A stretch of 64,000 bases of DNA from Hymenopus coronatus (taxonomy: Eukaryota; Arthropoda; Insecta; Mantodea; Hymenopodidae): positions 34,643,509-34,707,508 of the forward strand of contig CM060886.1 in assembly GCA_030762935.1 (NCBI GenBank), read 5' to 3'. The notes beneath the pieces are model-generated. The model saw nothing but the letters and a program-made list of their open reading frames with translations, was not told the DNA's origin and ran no database searches. Shown here one piece after another: positions 43,139-54,786 of this stretch (within the stretch, counting starts at the first letter, position 1; the number at the start of each line of letters is the position of its first letter). A program made the translations under genes and the position numbers.

Positions 43139-45831
43139 ATTGTATTAATTTATTATATTTCAATCAAATCTGACTCAACAAACTTGTGATAGGCTTAGTA
43201 CTTAAGAATGGAAATGAACAACTAGTGAAAACAAATGTGTTTACAACAAGTATTTTGCATTAAAGGAGGACTTCAAGAGAGATGAAGATTAGATCATAAT
43301 GCTGTTACCTGAGTTGTGAACATATTTAAATAGAAGATACAAATCAGAAATTTCTTCTGTGTGACAGTGATTGGTGTGGATGAGTCTTAAAGATAAGCAT
43401 AAATAAGAAAAGGGTACAGAAAATAAAATTGGAATACTCAATATGCAAACTTAATGGAAATAAGTCTTTCCTCATAAAACATAATGCAGCATAAAAGTGC
43501 ATTTAAATTCCAAAATACAGTGGACTTCATTTCCCACATTTAATTATGTTAAATAGAAATGCTAGAATTAGTGGTACTTTTGCATGGTTTAAGCCTTTCT
43601 TTTATTACAATTTAAATTATCCTATACAATTATAAATATTAGTAAGTTCTCTTCCAAAGTGATATGTCAAAGGGAGTTTAGTTTTGAACATTGATATTAC
43701 AAAAACAATATAGTCATTCCATCAAGACATTATTCCTAAAATAAACATAGAAATTAATACATGTCCATTAATGTTGAAACCCAGAGCTTTTTTATTTTAT
43801 TTTATCTCTTTTTTTTTTTAAAAAAATTAGATATATATCTCAAAAAATAGCAATTTTTACTATCCAAAGCAAATTAATGAAGTGCTTGGTTCCCTACATT
43901 AAGGTGCATTCACATATTTTCATCTTGACAACTAAATAAGTTTGAATATGTTGGTAAGCATTAGCAAGAGCATATGCAAAAAGGAGTCCAGTTCACCTAA
44001 AGAAGTAATTTAAACATCTAAATATTTAAGTACCACTTATAGAAACTAAGGGAAGGCTGTATGGGATCCACATTAAACTTTTTTTGCCATTATTGGTTTC
44101 AGCCTTTAGTCATTTTCCTGAATATTACATAACACTGTGTAGAAAGGCTTACTTCTTGATTCATAGTGTTTTTGTCTTGATGCCTGATAGATACCAACAA
44201 AGTCTGACGTAGAGTAGGTACATTGTGAGTTCCTTTTTCATCTCACTTTCTGTCTAAGACTGTGGTGTTGGTTTTGTTGAGAGACAGCAATCTATAATAT
44301 ATTATGCACTTTTATTATATAAATCTCATCCTTCTCCTCTTCCTCTTTTCTTTAACACATTGGAGCCCAAGCCCAAATATAGCTCGGGCCGTGCAAAATG
44401 TTCATGAGGCCCATGTCCGAGCATAACCATTTTCTTTGAAGGTGGTGATCTGTTGTTAAGTTTGTGCTCTTAAATGTTAAAATTCTGAATTTTCCTTGAT
44501 TTCTGTGAACTGAAGCTGAAATACAGGATACAAATGAAGCTGTGTAAAATTCTGATTCCAAGGGAGAGTTTTTTGAACTTTGAATAAATGGAGTGTAAGC
44601 AGCTTTACGCAGATTTACTTGTAAATTTAAAATAAAATATTAATATGGAAGTTATGACTATTTTCTTACTTGTTGAGAAATCCTTGAATGCCATACTTTT
44701 AGATTGTCCCAATACTTTTCAGCAGATTTAATTCATGTACTGTAAATAATAACTCAAAGTAGGCGTAAAAACCCTGGGTTTCTTGGCACTTCAACTACTG
44801 AAATGCCCGGGCTTCAATATGTTAACTGTAATAATTCTTACTTAATTTTTTTCATATGTACAAAACATTAATAATTGAAATCAGCTTGTAATTGCTTAGT
44901 TAAGATCCAGACTTTACCAACCACAAATGAACAGTATTGTTTGACATAAAAGTATGTATAAAACAGTATTGCTACCTAGCAGTTTTTAAAACCAAAGTAT
45001 AGAGGAAAGGGTGCTAGAGCTACATTGACAATAGTGTATCATAATTTTACATCACTGTTCTACCATCTCTACATCAACAATTTTGTTCTGTTTTGTATCT
45101 GCAGGCCCCAATTGAAGTCACCTCTTAACTGTCCAAATAGTATGTATTAAGGCAGAATAAACTAGGTGTGTAATAGTTGTTCCTAGCATAAAAATGAAAT
45201 AATGTCAGAATATTAATAAGACATAAAGATGAGTCCAAATGTAATGTAAGTAGGTACATCAGCATGTTTTGCACAAGAAACTTCAACTGTTTTTCAGCAG
45301 TACTTTGTGTTCAGCTATTATTTCACCATGATTTTCCTTTTATTTGTCCATTTCACTATATTTGCACTACTCCAGAGATATTTGGTTACAGATTTGTTAT
45401 AAACATTTACAATGAACATGAAATATGTTTGTTCTCTGGACTTCGTAGTAAAAAATATTTAAAAATGAAAATCTAAAACTGGGGTATGACAGTAAAACCA
45501 AAACTGGAGTTGAATTTTAGTTGACTTATAAATTTATAAATTCCTACTTTTTGTAATTAATATAAAAGTGATGCTATTTATTTATTAAAGTGTTACCATA
45601 TTTTATGTGTGGGTGATAAACTTGCAAGGAAGTTCAGTTTTAAGAATTGTACTGAAATTTGCTGTAAATATGGTGATTGTAATTTTGTACATGTTATGCA
45701 TTTTAGAAATGTATTTAAATGTAATAATTTAAATAAAATATTTTTGTGTTTCTTAAGACTTTTATTTAAAGTGCCTCCTAATACATTTGTATTTCACAGA
45801 ATTTAAATTTTACAATATGATACATCATTGA
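43139..45831 (+). other. Probable Duox 3' untranslated region and downstream sequence
   Basis: Non-coding, AT-rich. Candidate polyadenylation signals aataaa lie at 43422, 43739, about 44583, about 44630 and about 45733. Which is used cannot be told from sequence. A piggyBac-like miniature element sits inside at 44356. Confidence 0.5.
44356..44821. mobile_element. piggyBac-like miniature element (466 bp)
   Basis: TTAA stands on both sides (44352-44355 and 44822-44825), the piggyBac target. The ends are inverted: cacattggagcccaagc at the left and catattgaagcccgggc inward from the right (13 of 17 agree). A subterminal pair gctcgggcc / ggcccatgtccgagc lies near the left end. No coding capacity. 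Confidence 0.68.
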
Positions 45832-46220
45832 ATAGAAGGGTCTTTTGAAACATAATATCTGTGCTCTGTGTGATAATGATTGAAATATTCCATCCTGGTT
45901 AAGTCCTAACCAAATTAAAATATAAAATCCTACCATATGGCTGTTTTTACATTTAGCATGTAAAATAGGGTACCTCTACCTGCTCTGTGAGGGATCCTGG
46001 ATTTTATTCCTGAGGAGTGGTATTTCCTATTCTCCACATAGTCTGAAAGTGTGAATGAGAGAGTAAATGACCTAATAAAACCCATAGATAAATCAGCAAT
46101 TCAATGAAACTGTATACAAGTTAACACCTTTACTATTAGGCACTATGTTCCAATGGTAAAAGCCCCCGTTATGACAATTGCAGTTAAAGGTGAGTTATAA
46201 ATGGAACAATAAAAAAATCT
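45832..46220 (+). other. Intergenic stretch with a possible decayed SINE
   Basis: gggatcctggattttattcc at about 45990 looks like a worn B box with a SINE-like body after it. Too decayed to assign. Confidence 0.25.
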
Positions 46221-46598
46221 GATGTGTTCCATTCACATGATTTTCTCTACAACTCTGCAACAAATTATCTTTAAAAAGCTTATACTTCTATTTACTTCAT
46301 TCTGGTGGAGAAAAAATTAGCAGAAATATCTTTATTACTTGCTTCCTTAAAAGTAGAAGCGAAGTAAGAGAGTACTATAGGTTAAAGTGATAGTCAAAAG
46401 CTGGTTGTTATGTGACTGAAGTTCCTTTGTTTGTATGGACAGGAGTTGACAAATTCCTGTATGAGAAAAGTATAAGTTTTTCAAAGCTGAAACTAAAAAC
46501 AAGGAACATCTAAAAAATGATCAACTTCATGGAAAAAATGTATATAACATAAAATTGTGTGTTTTAACGTGCTCTACATTATTTTTGTGGTAAGTTTT
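46221..46598 (+). repeat. Family R repeat, left half (split by a LINE)
   Basis: It begins gatgtgttccattcacatga then ttttctctac and runs to gtggtaagtttt, where the LINE starts. The right half resumes at 52354 with gttttgtccatctctaatgg, giving one R copy interrupted by 5.8 kb. Confidence 0.82.
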
Positions 46599-47114
46599 CA
46601 CATATCAATTTTGTTATAATAGAAAGGAGACCCTTTAATTGCTTATATAATTTGAAGACTAAAGAAAATTAAAGGAACCAAAACAAAATTATGTGATGAA
46701 CTAAAGGGAAGGGCTGCTCACCAATAAGCACCGGTCAGCTTGGTGAGTTATTGACCTGGACAGATATTTCTCCCTTTCACATATCAGATCCCCTCTTTTA
46801 CCTTTCCTATCCAGTCTTGGTTGACTCAACGCTTGTTTTCTTCGACCCCGATGGTATTAGAGGATTTGAGGCCTAGGGGATGATTTCATTTTCTGTCCTG
46901 TCCATACCTTTCTTTTCTTAGGTGATGTAACCGCCATTTATGGTGCCTAATTTTAAACAGTTACAAAAAGTTGAATAAAAACATTCCAGATAAAGTGAAG
47001 TCCCATTGGAAAAAGAAACATTCCGGAAATAAAACAGTCCCCCATTCGGATTTCCGGGCGGGGACCTTTTTCCAAGGTAAACAACAAAGTATGAATGAAA
47101 ATTAAACAATTTTA

Positions 47115-47700
47115 CAATGGAATACAGGAGGTCTATCACAAGCTAGGAAACATGAACTAAGTAAAATTATATAGGATGATAATATTGATACATTTACAAT
47201 TCAAGAAGCAAATTTAACATTAGAACAACTAAAATATTATCAATTTCAAAATTTTAATATGTACCTACTGCCTAAGGGACAGCAAATAAGCAGTGCCATT
47301 CTAGTTAGAGTTCGAAAAAATCTTACTTTATCTTTTAAAATTATTAAAGAGATGAACAATACAGACAAAATAGAAATAATTAAACTAGATATATGGAAAA
47401 ATGAATCTCACTTCAATATTTATTCTGTTTATAATCCCCCAAACAATATCCCAAATCTTGAAATTATCACAGTAAATTCAAATACAATCATAATTGGAGA
47501 TTTCAATGTCCATTCAAGACTAGGGATATGACAAACCAAACAATTCTGGAAAGATCATAGAAGACCTACTAAATTCAACAACTACAGAAGTTATTTACCA
47601 CAAAGAAGATCCACCAAACTTTATCCACTATTCTGGTGCTGGTACCAACCCTGTATCCTCAGATTTATTTATACTCATCAACTTCCAAACAAATTGTAGA
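47115..47700 (+). pseudogene. Endonuclease domain of LINE element 4
   Basis: QWNTGGLSQARKHELSKII then a stop; 47259-47531 reads SSAILVRVRKNLTLSF, HFNIYSVYNPPNN and TIIIGDFNVHSRLG, the GDFN motif of apurinic-type endonucleases. It stops at 47531 (TGA) and continues decayed. Confidence 0.82.
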
Positions 47701-48130
47701 AGAATCAGGCTAAGGACACAGAACTATAATTGCCACTATTCAACTTAAAAAGAAAAATTTAACTCCTATAAACCATAAACCTAGATGGAACTTTAAAAAA
47801 GCAAATTGGAAAGATTTTACAAATGGATTAGAAACCAAATTTGAAAAACCAGCAAACGAATCAACAAAATCAGATAAACTAAACAAAGATGTATGTGATA
47901 CAGTTTTGAAAACAGCAAACAAATACATACCAAGAGGATTTACTAAAAACTACAAACCTTTTTGGAACTCTCAACCTAAAAAAATGAAAAAACAGAGAGA
48001 CCAGGCTAGAATCACAGCAGAAAAATCTTAAGATCCAAAAGAAGTACAAAATTGGAGAAAATTAAGTGCTCAATTCAAAAAAGAAATTACCAACACCAAA
48101 AGAGAACATTTTAATAATTTTCTACAGAAC

Positions 48131-48612
48131 ATGGACTATAGAAAAGATGCACAAAAAGCATACAGATTCATATATAACATTCAAAACAAGAAAGACAATA
48201 AAAAAATACCTTTTATTTATAATAACAAAATAATTACAGATGACAATGAAATAGCTAATAAATTTAGTAAATACTATACTAATACCTATAAATTATCTGC
48301 AAATACCAAAAAAGAACAAAAAATTATAAAGAAAAACATTAAAGCATACATAAAATCAACAACTAAACTTAAAGATAATATATTTAATCAGGAATTTAAT
48401 ATTAAAGAATTGAACATTGTAATTAATAATTTAAAACTGAAAAAATCTCCAGGACCTGATAATATACATACAGAATTCATCAAACATCTGGGAAAAAAGC
48501 AAAATTAAGACTCCTAAATCTCTATAATTTGTCATGGAATACAAGTACCAGATTAATGGAAGAAATCTATGATAATACCTATTTTGAAATCAAACAAACC
48601 AGCAGAAAATTT
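48131..48612 (+). pseudogene. Start of the reverse transcriptase of LINE element 4
   Basis: Frame 48131-48508 ends LKLKKSPGPDNIHTEFIKHL, the first reverse transcriptase motif. After a shift, PD*WKKSMIIPILKSNKPAE-like sequence runs to about 48612, where the Penelope-like element begins. The palm and catalytic motifs of this LINE are missing altogether. Confidence 0.8.
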
Positions 48613-48624
48613 TTGATCATAAAA

Positions 48625-50697
48625 ATGAGAAACAAAACTTTAATGCAAAAACGTAAACTTGAAAAGCTGTGCAAAGAACAAGAGAAAAGAGCACCAATTA
48701 AAAAATCCACACCACAAATGAACATCAAAAACCTATCGGCTCAAACTTTCACCAAATCAGAACTGGATTTCTTAAACAAAGGGATGAAAACTGGCATCAA
48801 TTTTTCAGATAAAACTGACGATTACATTGCAGACATACAAATAGCCACTCAGCACATAAATGACATTGATAAAAGCATTATAAAAAGTGAATGCTGCCAA
48901 ATTATCGAAACAATGAAAAACAAAAAGAAAACTAACCCCCCAAAAAATGTAATAAGAGCACTAAAAAGCAAACCAGTAATTTATAGCAAAGCTGACAAAG
49001 GAAACACAATAGTAATTATGGAAAAAACTGAATATGTAGAAAGAATGGAAACACTTTTAGAAAAAGAAGAATACTCTACAGTACAAAAGAACCCCCCTAA
49101 ACCAATGTATAGTTAAATTAAATGCCAGTATTCAAGAATGTAAACTAATAGACAAAACAGAAAAATGCAAAATTAAAGTTGATAATCCAGTTCTGCCCAG
49201 AATTTATGGCCTTCCAAAAATACACAAGCCGGGAAATGCAATGAGACCAATTATAAACAATATAAGTGCACCTATATATAATCTAGCAAAATGGTTAACA
49301 AACAGATTCTCTTCCTTCCCTAAATTTGAAACAGCAAGCATAAAAAACTCTCTAGATCTAATTGATAAAATTAAAGACATGAAATTAGAAAAAACTGATA
49401 TGTTAGTTTCCTTTGATGTTAATGCTCTGTTTCCAAGCATACCTACAGAAAGCATACAATCCCACATCAAAAACTGGTTACTTGCAATAGGGAAAACAAC
49501 AGAAGAAGACCAAGAATACATAATATTAACAAATCTTTGCATAAATCAAAATTTTTTCACATTTAACGACAATATTACAAACAAACATCTGGTTTAGCTA
49601 TGGGCAGCCCGCTGTCACCAATATTAGCAAATCTCTTCATGAGCAATATGGAAATTAGGATTAAAAAGGCATTCGCATGGATGTTCAAAGTATGGTACCA
49701 CTATGTAGATGACATCTTTGCTATAGTCCCAGAAAAACACCTAGAAGATGCACTGAAACCCCTAAATATGCAAGAAAAGTCTATAAAGTTCACAATGGAG
49801 AAGGAATGTAATGGACAACTATCATTCCTCGATCTAAAAATCATCAAAAATAATAATCACCTTACATTTGGCATCTACAGAAAACCTACCCACACCAACA
49901 GCTATATAAAACAAAAGAGTTACAATCCCATTCCCCAAGAGCATGCTTTACTCAACAGCCTTACACACAGATTGGTAAATGTACCAATGGGCAAAACAGA
50001 ATACCAATGTGAACTTACTAAAATATTGGACATAGCTACAGAGAATGGATTCCGGGCAGAACTGGCATACAAAAAAGTTAATAAGGCCAAAAATAGGAAG
50101 AGAATTAAAGAAGTCAGCACTTTCACTCAAAACCAGAAAGAAAAAAAGATCTACAAGAAGTTTACATACCACCCTACAACTTTCTACAAATTCCAGAGGA
50201 TTTTCAAACGACATAACATCATTCTAGCCCCTAAAAACAATTACTCTATAAAAAACATTTTAAATTCTAAATTAAAAAATGATATCCCACAAGAAAACAA
50301 ACCAGAAATATATCAGTTCAACTGTAATGACTGTGAAAAAATCTACATCGGCCAAACAAAAAGAAATATAAAAACAAAGGCAAAAGAACACCACACAAAT
50401 ATTAAACTCAAACAAGAAGACAAATCTGCAGTAGCTTGGCATTTTTGGAAAGAGAAACACACCATAAATAGAAGCCCAAAAATCCTCAAAAACATCACAA
50501 GGAAGACAGAATTAAAAGTTTGGGAAAACATATATATTTGGAAAAACAAGAACTGCGTTTTCAATTTTGAAATCCCGCCAGGCGATCTACTGATTCAGAG
50601 GTTCATCAAACCACCACCAGGGACAGAGACAATCACCACAGCAAGCAATGCCGGCAGTCGACCAAAGGAATTGACAATGGAAGCACATGGCTTCTGA
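48625..50697 (+). pseudogene. Penelope-like reverse transcriptase / GIY-YIG protein, two frameshifts
   Basis: N-terminal part to 49116 has SKADKGNTIVIMEKTEYVER. 49241-49597 has RPIINNISAPIYNLAKWLTN and MLVSFDVNALFPSIPTESIQ. A one-base loss at about 49590 precedes 49600-50697 with LAMGSPLSPILANLFMSNME, the catalytic HYVDDIFAIV and LSFLDLKI...FGIYRKPTHTNSYI. The GIY-YIG domain follows: YQFNCNDCEKIYIGQTKRN and AKEHHTNIKL, ending NFEIPPGDLLIQRF. It is a Penelope-like enzyme: target-primed copying with a GIY-YIG nuclease. It needs two frame corrections, so it is inactive as it stands. Confidence 0.92.
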
Positions 50698-50709
50698 AAC
50701 ATGTTTTCC
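50664..50709 (+). ncRNA. Hammerhead-ribozyme-like motif at the 3' end of the Penelope-like element
   Basis: Stem I GGAA (50667-50670) with TTCC (50706-50709); core TTGACAAT; stem II GAAGC/GCTTC closed by a G-T pair with loop ACATG; GAAAC (50696-50700); minimal stem III AC-AT-GT; cleavage triplet GTT. The order is that of a type I hammerhead. C3 and G8 are replaced by U and A, as in the copy at 11849, with one extra U before stem II. It overlaps the last codons of the protein frame. Confidence 0.55.
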
Positions 50710-50760
50710 GATATAAAAAGTAAGTGATGTAGTGTTACAAAATCGACTCAACTAACTTTC

Positions 50761-52322
50761 AATTGTTAACTGCAAATATAGAAAAACTTAATATTCTACA
50801 AAATCAAATTCTTCACCTAGTAACTGGAGCTTTTAAAACTTGCTCTACAAATTTTAACAAATAATCCAAGACTGGAACTTGACATTAAACAAGCAGCCAT
50901 CTTACAATATGAAAAATTAATCAGACTACCTTTTAATAACTGGGAAAAAAGAAAACCACAAGTAAACCTAAAAAGTCAACAAAGTTTCCTTAATAATGTC
51001 ATAGAAGTCAAACATAGATTAAAACTTCCTTACTTAAAAGAAAACATACAAACAAATATTAACCATTAGAACTATTTGATATTAAACACTACACTTAGCT
51101 GAAGAATTTACAAAATCTGAAATCTCTCCGTGTGTTCTGAAACAAATGACACTAGAAATAATAAATGTAAGATACCCTACCAATGAATGGCTACATGTTT
51201 ATACTGACAATTCTAGCTTACCAAATAACAGTGTAACTCACGCAATATGCCCTCTCTTCTCTTTCTTCAAAAGATTAAGTTTAAATACTACAAATTTTGA
51301 TGGAGAGATTTCGGCAATACTTCAGAGCTTGCAAAACCTACTTATAGCTCCATGGCACGACAGCTCAAGGGGAGCCTTGGCCTACCGCCCGGCCGCTGCG
51401 TCCCCCATCTCGGTCCACTACAGACGTCATGGATGGGGTGCAGTATTGGAGGGTGAGACGTGGTCAGCACCTCGAGCCCCTCCTGGCCGGTTAATGCGGT
51501 CCTCACGACCTGGAGCCGCTACTTCTTCATCAAGTAGCTCCTCAATTGGCCCCCAGGGACCTCACGAGGCTGAGTGCACCCCGGTCCAGGTCTCCCAGCA
51601 GGGAAAAAATCCCCACGCCGGTACTGGGGATCGAACCCAGGTCTCCCGCTTGGTAGGCATCTGCGCTACCACCGTGCTAAGGAGACGACCTGCAAAACCT
51701 ACTATAACATATAAATAAATTTGAAAAAGTTGTACTATTATATGACTCTAAAGCACCTATTATATCCATAACTTCTGATGTAACACCTAATAACTTAAAT
51801 ATTGCAGATTGCTGCAAAATCATAAAACAACTAATGAATTTAAATAAAAGATTAATACTTCAATGGATACCAGCACATTGCGGAATACAGGGTAATGAAA
51901 CAGCTGACTTTCTAGCCAAGAAAGGTAGTAAAATTACATCAAATTCATCTGATCCTATAAGTTATCACTCTATCAAAAGAATCATTATATCAACATATAA
52001 TAAAATTAAAGAAGATAATGTATTACAAACAAAAGGAAAACCATGGAAAAATGTATGTAATGACACAACCAGAATCACTACATTACCAAGAAAATCCTCT
52101 ATAGCAACTTCTAGACTCCTAACAGGCCATGACTGTCTCAATAAACATTTATTCAGGATTGGTAGAGTGAAATCTCCTCTGTGTCCTTTCTGTATACTTA
52201 AAGAAGATATGGATGGAAACCATCTACTGCGCTGCCCAACCTTGAGTCAACATGAAAATATGACATCAAAATACTTAAATGCAAGAGAGGAAATGGCTTC
52301 ACTGCCAATTGCTCAACATTAG
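50761..52322 (+). pseudogene. RNase H and C-terminal end of LINE element 4, split by a SINE
   Basis: A QNQILHLVTGAF-like thumb end near 50800, then 51146-51340 with WLHVYTDNSSLPNNSVTHAI (first RNase H Asp). After the SINE, 51840-52322 continues with LQWIPAHCGIQGNETADFLA, the third and fourth RNase H motifs, and CPFCILKEDMDGNHLLRCPT, a Cys/His motif. Frames are shifted but motif order is intact. Confidence 0.85.
51330..51703 (-). mobile_element. SINE-1 (tRNA-derived) with 13-bp target duplication
   Basis: A 348-bp element at 51343-51690 on the reverse strand, flanked by identical tgcaaaacctact at 51330-51342 and 51691-51703. Pol III head ggtcgtctccttagcacggt with B box ggttcgatcccc. It is the most complete copy of the family and GC-rich, thus younger than its AT-rich host LINE. 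Confidence 0.95.
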
Positions 52323-52325
52323 ATA

Positions 52326-52352
52326 CCAACCAACCAACCAACCAACCAACCA
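52326..52352 (+). repeat. (ACCA)n tail of LINE element 4
   Basis: Seven accaacca-type tetranucleotide units end the element, in place of poly(A). Tandem short-repeat tails are typical of some RNase H-bearing LINE clades. Confidence 0.85.
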
Positions 52353-52353
52353 G

Positions 52354-52701
52354 GTTTTGTCCATCTCTAATGGTTTAGCAGTTATGCAAAATTGTGTAAA
52401 ATTCACCCAGAATAAAATAGTCTTCAGAGGCTATTCCCAGAAAATTCAAGATATACATATTATGTCAGGTAAACATCTTTAATATACGATATTTTAATCA
52501 AAATCGTGAGAGCCATTTAAGAGAAAATAAAAATGTTCAAAATTTTATCCATGTAAAGCATAGTTTGGGGTGGGGAGATTTTCTTGAAAATCTTTGTGTC
52601 GCATCCTTGGAAGATACCAAACCTAAATACCAAGTTTGGTTTAACAGCCTTTTTGTTTTTTAACTATGCTGTTCGCACACATGCACACCCGCACGCACCC
52701 A

Positions 52702-52744
<43 letters not shown>

Positions 52745-52895
52745 ATCTTTTTCCAGTAGTGCTTTTTTTGGATTCAGAGGGACCCAAAACATATATTTCC
52801 AGTGAAATCTTGGTATCAAATTTTTGGGTACATTACAATACCTTCTCTATACACTATGTGCATAGTACGTGTAGAGAAAGTAAAAATATTAAAGC
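52354..52895 (+). repeat. Family R repeat, right half
   Basis: Continuation of the copy at 46221-46598: tggtttagcagttatgcaaa, ctattcccagaaaattcaag, tttggggtggggag and the end gtagagaaagtaaaaa. It contains an (AC)n array at 52703-52742. Confidence 0.85.
52703..52742. repeat. (AC)n microsatellite
   Basis: About 19 ac units within the right half of the split family R copy, at the place of the GGAT array in the 2.7 kb copy. Confidence 0.92.
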
Positions 52896-53159
52896 GCTGA
52901 AGTGCTGATTTCTGTAAATCAAGATGTTACATCTCCATTGTTGTTCAATGTATATTTGAAAAGCCTGATATTATAAAATATTACAAAATCTTTAACGTAT
53001 TGCTCATTGTATCAAGTATGTAACAAACACTATTGATATAATAATCAGGGTATAATATCAGGCTTTGGTAGGCAGGAGACAAATAATGTTATGAGGCAAT
53101 TAAAAATCTACCTGAGAAAATAAAATGTTGCTGGTTACTGTGGTAAACTACTAAACAAC

Positions 53160-53325
53160 TTGTGGTTTACCAGGAAATATGTGAGTCAGTTGAGAAATTT
53201 ATGTGCCAGAATGTTGCCATGGTAGCTCAGAGATAGAGCAACCAGCTAGATACTGGGAAATCCATGGTTCAAATCTGGCTATGACATTGAATTTTTCAGT
53301 CTGACTCTACCTATCCAATTGATTG
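53160..53325 (+). mobile_element. SINE-2 copy
   Basis: The head cttgtggtttaccaggaaat, a tRNA-like unit with ggttcaaatctgg, and ttgaatttttcagtctgact. Shortened at its 3' end. Confidence 0.82.
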
Positions 53326-53849
53326 TCCCTTCCTATTTCCATTGGCTCCCAGCTTACTTCACTTGACTATTTCTCCCTTCAATATACATTCATTTTTCTC
53401 CTGTCTCCACTCTTCCATTCTCTTGATTTCAGTCCCATCATGGCATTTCCTCCATCTTGTAAACTTTACTATCTATAATTCTAATTTTTCCCTTTTATTT
53501 TCCTGCTCGTCTTTGATGTTCCTCCTGTACTCTTCTCATGTAGATTTGCTAGTCATTACAGAACCTACAGGACTTAGCAGTCTTTGTTGTAGAATCCCTA
53601 TGAACTGATAATATTTCCAGTGAGGCTGTCAGTGGGGTATTTGTATCACCACATCTGCAATAGATTAGCAATGAACTTTTCTCAGAAAGACATTAAAAAT
53701 TCACTGCAAGCAAGCAGTTGGCTGAAAACAGGTTTTTTTAATGCTTTGTGTGTGGTCTTTAAGTTTTAATTATCACAGTGATTCACTAGGTAGCAGCATC
53801 ATCCAAACATAGATGACAATTAAAATGTTCTGTAAAGACTTTCTTTTTA
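53326..53849 (+). other. Pyrimidine-rich intergenic stretch
   Basis: Some likeness to the C/T-rich tract at 10.9-11.1 kb (ctcgtctttgat(a/g)ttc). No gene seen. Confidence 0.3.
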
Positions 53850-54590
53850 CTTTATCTAGCATGTATGTACAATGTACATAGTGGATAGAAAAGGTGTTGT
53901 ATTCCACCCTAAAATTCAATACTGAGATTTCACTGGTAAATACATGTTTTAGGGTCCTCTGAATCCAAAAGAAATATTTTTAGAAAAAGGTCTGTGCGTG
54001 CATGTTTGCATGTTTGCGTGGTGTGCGACATTGGTTAAATACCAAACTTGGTACTTAAGTCTGTATATTCCAAGGAAGTGACACAAAAGATTTTCAGAAA
54101 GCTTCCCCTCACCCACAACTACCCTTTGCATGGAACATTTTTCAAAAATGTTGATCTTCTCAATCAATTTTGTTTAAAATAACATATGAATAATACATTC
54201 TTATGACAAATTAAATGTATATCCTGAATTTTCTGGGAATAGCCTCTGAAAACCTCTTCATTCTAAATGACTTGTATAATTCGTAAACTGTAAGAGATAA
54301 GACAAAAACTTACTGCACAATAAATGTAGATCTTGCTAAAACATACAATTTGTGTAATATACCTTTTTTGTAGAGCTAACTACTTCCAAGATATTGTTGT
54401 TGATTCCAATTTAAACTTTCTCAAACAGTAGGTCATCTTTCTTTTCGTCTCTCTTTTGTTTACTCCTGACAAGCAAAGAGAACAGTTTATCTCAATTAGT
54501 ATAATGTAGATAAAAGAGTAATCTCTTATAAGAAAAGTTTGTGGAACATCTACAGAAAATCATGTGAATGGGATATGTCAGAAGTTTTTG
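53850..54590 (-). repeat. Family R repeat, reverse copy
   Basis: Reverse complement of the family: tttttactttatctag at the left is the terminal segment; cagaaaatcatgtgaatggg at the right is the initial one. Middle blocks (gggaatagcctctgaaaacc, ctgcacaataaatgtagatc) match. Confidence 0.82.
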
Positions 54591-54786
54591 TTTTTAGTAC
54601 ACTCTATCCATTCTAGAATTTCAAAATGTTAGAATTAATCTCACTTGCCCTGCTTAAGAAGAGAATGGCGTATAGCTTTTGATCTAGAAAATGATAAAAA
54701 TGTTCACACACTTTATTGATCTAATGGAGAAAAAGATTTTATTTTTAAATTTAGAAACAAGATGCTTAGCTCAGTTAAAAGAAAAA

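Larger units (their letters stand above)
48613..50745 (+). mobile_element. Penelope-like element with GIY-YIG endonuclease
   Basis: About 2.1 kb. Three overlapping frames give a nearly whole protein, and a hammerhead-like motif lies at the 3' end (50664-50709). The terminal segment aagtaagtgatgtagtgtta ... tcgactcaac recurs in the remnants at 11.9 and 16.5 kb. It interrupts LINE element 4 and replaces that element's reverse transcriptase core. Target duplications were not recognised. Confidence 0.9.
46599..52353 (+). mobile_element. RNase H-bearing LINE (element 4), itself carrying two insertions
   Basis: Starts with a GC-richer 5' region (caccggtcagcttggtgag, cttcgaccccgatggtatta). Endonuclease from about 47115, start of reverse transcriptase to about 48612, then a Penelope-like element, then the end of the reverse transcriptase region (about 50760-50900), RNase H and Cys/His end, and a tail of (acca)n at 52326-52352. 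It is inserted in a family R repeat at gtttt. The layout fits the I/R1 superfamily. All frames are interrupted. Confidence 0.85.

Noticed and set aside
52584..52908. Thr/His-rich frames on the forward strand
   Set aside because: Translation of the AC microsatellite within a family R copy.
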